DNA of 64,000 nucleotides from Ustilago trichophora (Eukaryota; Basidiomycota; Ustilaginomycetes; Ustilaginales; Ustilaginaceae): NCBI GenBank assembly GCA_900323505.1, contig OOIN01000003.1, positions 682,001 to 746,000 of the forward strand, read 5' to 3'. Shown piece by piece: positions 57,826 to 64,000 of this stretch (position 1 is its first letter; each line of letters starts with the position of its first letter). The notes under the pieces were generated by a model. It saw only the letters and a program-made list of their open reading frames with translations, ran no database searches and was not told where the DNA came from. The position numbers and the translations under genes were made by a program.

Positions 57826-59032
57826 TCGCCTCAGCAGCAGCAGCAGCAGCAGCAGCATCGGTGAGAGTAGACGGATGGAGTTGAAAGGTCGATTGTGCAC
57901 CAATAATAGACCAAGATCGACAAAAGAGCGTCAAAAGATCTTTCCACTGCTCCCACGCATACCCGTTCTGAGCGCCGATAAAGAGTACAAATGCCAATTC
58001 GAATTCGCACAGCAACGGAAGGAAAGATTCCATCTCGGTGGATGGCGAGATGCCGGATCGGCTTCGAAAAGCTACGTCTCGCAAAAGCCAGCTCTTGTCT
58101 TGACTCCAACGGGTGAGCTCTGCACCTAGGGAGGCGGGTGGCCAGCTGCGCCGTGTGTCGAAGGGGGTGAATTGGAGAGTTTCATCTTCTGATGATTCGG
58201 CTTCGTCTTTATTGTTGGGGTGAAGGGGACGCTTTCGTTTCTTGACCTCTGCAGTGTCGGTGTTGCAGGGAGGGTCTCCATCGACTTCTACCTCAAAGGG
58301 CTCCAATGGTGGCTCTTGGTGGTCGGTCTTGGGTCTTGACTTTCCCCAGATTACCTTGCCACCTTCCTCTCTGCCGGTATGCGCAGCCAGCTGTATCGAT
58401 GCCTGCTCCTGGATATGCCTTGCTCGACTCGGTCCTGTGGCAAGACTATCTGTGACCGAATCTCCACTAGAGCCATCCACTCCTAGCACCTTTGCAACGA
58501 TCTTCCTGCCAACCTTTCCGTCTTGACAACTCAGATTGCGAGTTGCGTTGCGCCAAGCCGTCCAAGCAGTGTTTGGATATGGCAAAAGACGAGGCTCGAC
58601 GCTGCCTAGCACGTCGGGTGTGACGATGGTAGATTCCGTTCGATTGCTTGATGATGGATCCAGCGTTCTGGTGAATTGTCGACGGGCGAACCTGCCAATC
58701 CTGCCGTTTGCTGCTTGATCATGATCAGGATTTACGAGTCGTTGTTGGATCCTATCCAGCTCTCGAATCGCCACTTCGCCCTCTTCGAACCATCTCAGCA
58801 ACACATTGCGTATCGATCCCTCCGACGGACCCATCGCATCCCCACCACTAGAGTCTCCCGAAGCGATACTCCACGAAACGCAATGCCATCCTGGAGGGAG
58901 CGATTTGATACCTGTAAACTGGTCGTTGGTCAGATATGCTTCTGAATGACCGTCTAGCGAGATTTGTGTATGTGAGGGTAGACCGTTGAGCAAGAGCATG
59001 CAAGAGCTCTGTGGTACTTCTCTGTTGGTCAT
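57419..59032 (-). CDS. AAR2: Aar2, U5 snRNP assembly factor
   Basis: The 537-residue product belongs to the Aar2 family, which holds Prp8 in the cytoplasmic U5 snRNP precursor and is replaced by Brr2 in the nucleus. The N-terminal domain shows the family pattern: MLLLNGLPSHTQISLDG, FTGIKSLPPGWHCVSWS, NVLLRWFEEGEVAIRELD. The C-terminal domain has CEFELAFVLFIGAQNGYAWEQWKDLLTLFCRSW and GQFGLLDAEFWSQ. The region between (about 100-310) is a long variable insert with basic KKRKRPLHP. An Ala run followed by Thr-Ala-Val repeats (about 398-416) comes from the minisatellite at 57791-57856. Yeast Aar2 is 355 residues, so this is enlarged by low-complexity inserts. It ends 116 bases from the Arf-GEF stop, convergent. 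Confidence 0.88.
57791..57856. repeat. Nine-base CACCGCCGT minisatellite plus CAG repeat inside AAR2
   Basis: Four near-perfect 9-base units (57791-57826) are followed by about eight CAG units (57832-57856). On the coding strand they give (A-V-T)n and an Ala run in a loop of Aar2. Confidence 0.9.
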
Positions 59033-59282
59033 GGTTGGGTGTCTCGCTCGGTTAGGGTGAGAGAGAGGTACTGTGGGAGGGAAGCATGAGAAGAAGATGT
59101 CATTGGAAAAATTAGGGTGCGGAGAAGCTACTCCACATGTCCGCGTTCCGCAACCCGAATTTTGAGATCAGTTGTACATCTTGGCTTTCTTTCACCGCAC
59201 CAACATCCCTCCCTCGAACACACACACACACACGACAGTCGATCATGAATTCTACCCGCTCATAGCCTCAGTATAGACCAAC

Positions 59283-60377
59283 ATGGAGCGGCAGTGCGAC
59301 CAGCAGGCCAGCCCGTCAGCCTCACGTCGCCCCTCTACAGAAGCCACCTCAACCCTAGCTTCCATCCCAGACCAAGAGCTGGACGCATACATAGCAGAGC
59401 TCATCCTTCAAAAGTCTCGAGCTAAAGAGGCGCGCTCACAGACGCAAGGAATCGGTGCATATCTCCAAGATGATCAAGCAGTCGCGAAGGATGAGGCTCG
59501 GGTGCCAAATACGAACAAGAGATTCTTGGCTTCGGTGATAAGAAATGTTGAGGGTCACAATCAGGCACTGTTGAGGGTGCAGGCTAGGGAGGCAGAACGT
59601 GCGGTCAGGTACGGAGAGCGGAATGGTGACTCGACAATGGGGAAAAATAAGGATTCGGTGAGGACAGACATGGAGGTGTCAAGAAGGTCGAAAGTGCCAA
59701 GTTCAAAGATGAGAGGTTGGTCAGATGACGAGCTGGAGGAGAACGATGGTCGCACAAGCTACACCAGCTGCTCGAATGCAGGTCGGGCTGAGGATCGTAC
59801 ATCGCCTGAAATCTCTAGCAAGATGGACCCATACTCGAACGAGCCGGTCTCGCCTCTTCAACAAGCCACGACAGAGTCTACATCCGACAACGCCGCACTG
59901 TCGAGTTCGCATCGTCGTCGCGCGGAATCACGATCGAAGCCGAGGCGAGACGAAGATCGCAAACATTCGAATCGGCATGTTAGCGATGGGGATAGCAGAC
60001 ATGGTACCTCCCAAGCAAGCCCAACTTCTAAAAGCCGTGAACATCGACACGGTTCTGATCACCGAGATCGGACGAGTTCTCGTGATGACAAGTCGAATCG
60101 ACGCAACAAGGACGACTATCACAGCAACAAACGCAAAGATCGAAACGATCATCATGACAATGAGCAAAGTAAGCGCCATAGAGAGGAACGAGAAGATGGA
60201 TCGACATCGAGACGGAAGGAGCGCAAGTTGGATCACAAAAGCTCTCGTAAGCATGTGCGATCTTCAAATCGAGACAAGGCAAGTCGGAGCGATACAAAGC
60301 GGAGTGCTTCTCCCGGCACCCATCCTCCGAAGAAGGTTCGCGAGTGGGATCTGGGCAAGGAGTCACTAGCTTTCTAA
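59283..60377 (+). CDS. RS/RD-rich nuclear protein with a conserved N-terminal box
   Basis: The 364-residue product has a short N-terminal helix (IPDQELDAYIAELILQKSRAK), then the most conserved-looking box, NKRFLASVIRNVEGHNQALL, followed by an acidic WSDDELEEN. The second half is very rich in Arg, Ser, Asp, His and Lys in RD/RS-type dipeptides and ends with KKVREWDLGKESLAF. Such composition is typical of nuclear speckle and splicing-related proteins. It shares a 250-base divergent promoter with AAR2, which agrees with a role in RNA processing, but this is inference. I do not recognise the exact family. Start ATG at 59283 (CCAACATGG). Confidence 0.7.
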   Translation: MERQCDQQASPSASRRPSTEATSTLASIPDQELDAYIAELILQKSRAKEARSQTQGIGAYLQDDQAVAKDEARVPNTNKRFLASVIRNVEGHNQALLRVQAREAERAVRYGERNGDSTMGKNKDSVRTDMEVSRRSKVPSSKMRGWSDDELEENDGRTSYTSCSNAGRAEDRTSPEISSKMDPYSNEPVSPLQQATTESTSDNAALSSSHRRRAESRSKPRRDEDRKHSNRHVSDGDSRHGTSQASPTSKSREHRHGSDHRDRTSSRDDKSNRRNKDDYHSNKRKDRNDHHDNEQSKRHREEREDGSTSRRKERKLDHKSSRKHVRSSNRDKASRSDTKRSASPGTHPPKKVREWDLGKESLAF

Positions 60378-60543
60378 CCCCTTCGTTCACTATTGATCTT
60401 GTATTCGTAGACACAAATGATACCCGAGCGTCGATCAATCTAGTACAACTCAGTGCAGCCTCTGTGAGTGTGACAAAGTGTCGAATTGCAAATGTGAGGT
60501 ATAGTAGTGAAGAGGCCGGGTGATTGCAATATCGGCCTTCTAT

Positions 60544-61839
60544 TCACGCAGTGTCTCGCTTAGGGAATTGGTTGAGCTCCCTGATCCTATCTAGGATCTC
60601 ATCCAGACGTTGCCTGTTGATTTCGACGTTGGGTGACCAGCCGATTACTCTCTTGATCTTTGCATTGTCGAAAGCGAGCGACTGGTTGGCAAGCATTTCG
60701 GTGTCGATCCAACCTTTGAGGGCGACATCGTCGATCCCGGTCCTCTTTACGATCTCGGCGATAGCTGTGGCGTGTTTCTCGTTGATGTCGTCTGCAACAC
60801 CTGCTAGGTTGACGCGGGCCCAGGTGTTGACGAGGGCGTTGACGAAACCTGTTTCGATTTGGAAGGATTCGCCGATCATGCGAAGAAGCTTGCCTTGGTT
60901 GAGATCTGTATCATCGACCAGGTTGAAGACGGGTGCACGGGGTGTTTCTGAGCGAGGGCAGCAGTCGGATCCGATCTTGTCTCGGAGAGAATCTTGCAGC
61001 TTGTCCTTGATTCGCACTGGTGGAAGATCTTCACCGGCAAGCTGGTCTGCATCAGAGCGAGAGCGAGACGCGACCCACTCGACCAACTTCCAAGCCGCTG
61101 GACACCAGTCATCGATGTGAATTGTGTTGATGCGAAGTTCAGGCCCCCAGAGGAACTTTAATGGCTCTCGCAGGTGCTTGTAGACTTCACCAAGAGCGTA
61201 TCGGGAGGGAATGGAGCCGTGAAAGACGAAGGGACCGACAACCTCGGCTGAGCGTGTGATGGCTAGAGGAAGATTGGCAACACTGGCTACAGCTCGTTCC
61301 GCTTCGTACCACCAGTACGCTCGAGCCGACTTTGGTCTGATAACGTCGGCCTCTTTGACGGGCGAAGCGTTGACATCGACGGTGAGGAAAGCGAGAGTGT
61401 CCCTGATGTGAGCCTTGACATTTCTACGGAGCGACTCGGTTGCGATGGAACGAGCAAGCTTTGTAGTGCGTTCTAGCAAGAGCTCTTCAGGTACGTCTGG
61501 CTGTCCAACGCCCTCGCCGGTAAAGTCAAAGACAATGTCGTAGGAGCCACCATCAGGATGATCGTAGACCTTGGAAAGGTTGGGTGCGAGGTTAAGGTTG
61601 ACTTGACGATACTCGACTCTGGGATCCTTTAGGGCTATCCACGTGTCGGGTTCGATGTAGGTGGTGCTGGTACCATTGGAGACGAGGTACTTGTCAGCAA
61701 GGCGGATGTGTTTGATCTTGACGTTGGCTCGGTCAGAGTCGCTGTCTGGGTTGAGTAGCCACTTGAGCAGCGGACGCGACAGATGGGTCGTACCTCCAAG
61801 GATCAGAACAGACACCTCGGCAGGAAGAGCAGCCGGCAT
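60544..61839 (-). CDS. NAD(P)-binding Rossmann protein, extended-SDR/epimerase-like
   Basis: The 431-residue product begins with a beta-alpha-beta nucleotide-binding start, VLILGGTTHLSRPLLKWLL (residues about 10-28), followed by DIVFDFTGEG and LPLAITRSAEVVGPF, INTIHIDDWCPAAW and a C-terminal helix block (IKRVIGWSPNVEINRQRLDEIL). These fit the NAD-dependent epimerase/dehydratase fold. The usual catalytic Tyr-x-x-x-Lys is not evident: the equivalent segment reads ARAYWWYEAERAV. The protein may therefore be non-catalytic or use different chemistry. The open frame reaches 61863 only from a TTG, so the ATG at 61839 is taken. No substrate can be assigned. It is convergent with the RS-rich protein gene, 166 bases apart. 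Confidence 0.75.
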   Translation of the reverse strand: MPAALPAEVSVLILGGTTHLSRPLLKWLLNPDSDSDRANVKIKHIRLADKYLVSNGTSTTYIEPDTWIALKDPRVEYRQVNLNLAPNLSKVYDHPDGGSYDIVFDFTGEGVGQPDVPEELLLERTTKLARSIATESLRRNVKAHIRDTLAFLTVDVNASPVKEADVIRPKSARAYWWYEAERAVASVANLPLAITRSAEVVGPFVFHGSIPSRYALGEVYKHLREPLKFLWGPELRINTIHIDDWCPAAWKLVEWVASRSRSDADQLAGEDLPPVRIKDKLQDSLRDKIGSDCCPRSETPRAPVFNLVDDTDLNQGKLLRMIGESFQIETGFVNALVNTWARVNLAGVADDINEKHATAIAEIVKRTGIDDVALKGWIDTEMLANQSLAFDNAKIKRVIGWSPNVEINRQRLDEILDRIRELNQFPKRDTA

Positions 61840-63616
61840 CCTGATTGACTGTGGTTGCGGCAAGGTTCCTTGTTCAGAGAGACGTATGGATTGGAAGAAC
61901 GGGTGGACGCGAAGGTTGTGAGCTGGGTGAGATCAGGGTCTGATTAGGTTACAGTACTCGCGGCTGTGCGGATAGCCGAGTGGGGTTCAGATTCCACTTG
62001 CCACGAGTGTCTCGGTCAACTGAGTTTGAGTGTGGGGGCCTTTGCCCCAAGACGAAGACGCAGACGCGAAGGCTAAGATCAGGGACAGACTAGCGTATGC
62101 TAAGGGGTGTTGTCTTCTGCTCAGCTAAATGTATCTTTGCACCTCGACACTCAAACGGATGCGACACAAAGTGCTGTGCAACAGGTTCCACAAGCCGACA
62201 TGATGAAGAGTGTGGCGCAAGCGTGGGACAAAGCCGCCATCAGCCGGCGTCGACCCAATTGCACACGTACGCTGTAGTTGTGAGCTGCCTTGATACCAGT
62301 ATCACAGATGAAAAGACAAGAATGCGATGCAACCAAGGCGCAAGCCCTTTCATGAACCCGATGTGGCCTGATCGCCAAGCCAAAAGGTGGCACCATCGTG
62401 ATCTGAGACCAACACTTTGATGACAGCTTTGTCCGACTTCCGACGTTGAAATCTTCAGGGCCGACGGTCGCGACATGTCATTTTCTGCCAAAAAAATAAA
62501 TAAATAAAAACCACTTTTTAGAGCTTGCCAAGCAACGTCGTCACTGCTTCCACAACACACGCAACTCCGAGTGTGACTGGCAAGGCAGACACTTGTGTTG
62601 CATTGGTGTGCTCCTCCTGACCAAGTCTCAGCCACTTGCATTGGCGCCAAGCACGATGTGGACGGGTTCACAGCAAGCGGTGGATGTTGAAAGCGCCGTT
62701 GCTTTGGTCCTGTCACAGCTCGTTGCCCTCTCTCTTTCCTCCCATCAACGCACACTTTGCTGCCCCTGATGTTCTCTGCTGTCCTCCTGCTTGACCTCGA
62801 AGATCTGGGATTTTGCAAGAAGTTTCAGGATTCTAGGTTGTGCATAAGGACGTCCAGCCCCGGTGCGATGACCTTCTAAGCGTCTTGCTTGCAGAGTCGA
62901 GCAAATGTTCCTGCCTCCGCCAGTTGGCGGGTTGTACAGTACAGTACAGTACACAGTTTGGCTAATAATGCCTACCTTATTCTGCAGCTCATCGGCAACC
63001 TCGCTGGACTGAGCCTCCTAGTCTTGGCGGATCCGCCAAGACTGCAACGATCATCAGCGAGAGTCGAGGCCTGAGTCAAGAGAAGTTCAATGTTGTGCAT
63101 TGCTTGCCGGAAAAGGTCGTGAAGCTGAGCCGAGCTCGTCAGCTCCACCAAGGGCTCAGCTCAGCTCTCGCTTCTCTACCCTGTTCCTATCGGAAGTCGA
63201 AACTTGCTTTCCCTTCCTGGCAAGTAGATGTAGATGTCCGAGACAATCAATCCACAGTCCGCTTCCACTCTTAACTAGGCCTCCTGTTCTTACCTCTTCC
63301 CTTGTCCTTTCCCTCCTTCCATCCTACCACCACCATCCATCTTTGTCCTTCACCACCTGAGCATCTTTCTCATCTTTCGAGGCTGGTCCTCCCATTTCGC
63401 GTCCTTTCTGTCCTTTCCTTCTACTTCCGACGCCGAATTCGCTCTTTACACCCGGCCTGGTGCCTTCCACTCCGCAAGTCTCGCTTACATCTGACTGGTT
63501 CAGATCCCATCGACTTGCCTTACATTCTTTTCCTTACCTCGCCATTATACAGACACGTCTCCGGAAGACCTTATTTGTATCTCCTTCGATCGCTTCTCTA
63601 GCCTGCGCCAGCCATC
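61840..63616. other. Divergent intergenic region, 1.8 kb
   Basis: This is upstream of both the Rossmann-protein gene and the unidentified gene at 63617. It contains GTACAGTACAGTACAGTACAC at 62934-62954, an AAATAAATAAATAAA stretch (62491-62508), and from about 63130 a C/T-rich leader before 63617. Only short open frames without features occur. Confidence 0.5.
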
Positions 63617-64000
63617 ATGAGGCTTTTCCCTAGAGACACGAGCCTGAATGCTGTTGCCAGCGCGCTATCGCTCGCCGCGGCAAACTACAAGCCGATTCCT
63701 CAGCTTCCTACTGCCAACCAGAGCACTTCGATCTCCGACGCAGGTGCAGGTCGCAACACCCTAACCAACAAAGCCAACTCCTTCCAGGTTCAAAAGACTG
63801 GTTCCACCACCGACTGGACCGCTACTCACAAGTCTTCCGACTGGGGTGTTCCTTCTACCCTCTATGTTCCCGTCGCGTCCTCCAACCAGACCATTGGCGG
63901 CGACACTGATGCAGCCCGAAAGCTGGCTTCGTCGCGAAAGGTAGGTCCAGGTGGCTGTCCCTTCTCCACTGGATACACGCCTCGAGGTGGATGGGATGCG
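63617..64000 (+). CDS. 5' part of an unidentified gene (runs off the window)
   Basis: From the ATG at 63617 (CATCATGA) 128 codons are open to the window end. The N-terminus has a weakly hydrophobic, Ala-rich stretch (LNAVASALSLAAANY) after MRLFPRD that could be a poor signal peptide or a targeting helix. It is followed by a Ser/Thr/Asn-rich region with repeated SSDW/TTDW phrases and two NQT/NQS sequons, then VGPGGCPFSTGYTPRGGWD at the edge. Codon use and the long pyrimidine leader support a real gene. The GTAGGT at 63943 could be a splice donor, in which case the last 19 codons are intron. No family recognised. Confidence 0.55.
   Translation, partial: MRLFPRDTSLNAVASALSLAAANYKPIPQLPTANQSTSISDAGAGRNTLTNKANSFQVQKTGSTTDWTATHKSSDWGVPSTLYVPVASSNQTIGGDTDAARKLASSRKVGPGGCPFSTGYTPRGGWDA

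Noticed and set aside
61966..62010. tRNA-like sequence (GCGGATAGCCGAGTGGGG, then GGTTCAGATTCC)
   Set aside because: The start recalls tRNA-Leu/Ser and the second part a B box with one extra base, but no acceptor stem, anticodon arm or correct T loop can be drawn.

Overview
The window is nuclear DNA from a basidiomycete fungus, most probably a smut (Ustilaginales: Ustilago, Sporisorium, Pseudozyma or a relative). The grounds are dense genes on both strands, very few short introns with GTAAGT donors, long single-exon housekeeping genes with C-ending codons, pyrimidine-rich leaders, an intron-containing tRNA, and a tandem cluster of tiny secreted cysteine-rich proteins set between housekeeping genes. 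The species cannot be fixed from the sequence alone. No transposon, CRISPR array or prokaryotic operon is seen.

Layout. 1-8860: the 5' end of a membrane protein (minus strand), a small protein made of the TFIIS central domain, the Pol I/III subunit AC19 (three exons, minus), and a Snf2/Sth1 chromatin-remodelling ATPase. 8861-12719: a 3.9 kb stretch with no convincing gene, leading into a Pub1/TIA-1-like protein with three RRMs. 14472-21707: a four-helix membrane protein, casein kinase 2 alpha, an intron-containing tRNA-Lys(CTT), and a serine-rich protein of unknown function. 21708-25042: another 3.3 kb without a convincing gene. 25043-31915: a 2290-residue DOCK-family Rho GEF.

33263-37043 is the accessory part. 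Five small secreted proteins, all on the plus strand, share a signal-peptide pattern and a six-cysteine framework C-C-CC-C-C. They repeat about every 0.7-0.9 kb with related promoter sequence. A double-length gap with promoter remnants suggests a sixth, decayed copy. This is the best candidate for an undescribed system and looks like a lineage-specific effector family.

37263-64000 returns to housekeeping genes: mitochondrial Phe-tRNA synthetase, an acidic Dos2-like protein, a Trf4/Cid14 poly(A) polymerase, the Prp5 helicase, Kti12 with an altered P-loop, succinate dehydrogenase flavoprotein, a Gea/GBF1-type Arf GEF, Aar2, an RS/RD-rich protein, an extended-SDR protein, and the 5' end of one unidentified gene.

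The housekeeping genes do not form one pathway. Several concern transcription (TFIIS-like, AC19, Snf2) and RNA processing (Prp5, Aar2, Trf4, RRM protein, RS-rich protein), and Kti12 and the tRNA belong to translation. Most neighbours are divergent or convergent, with promoters in the short spaces between them.
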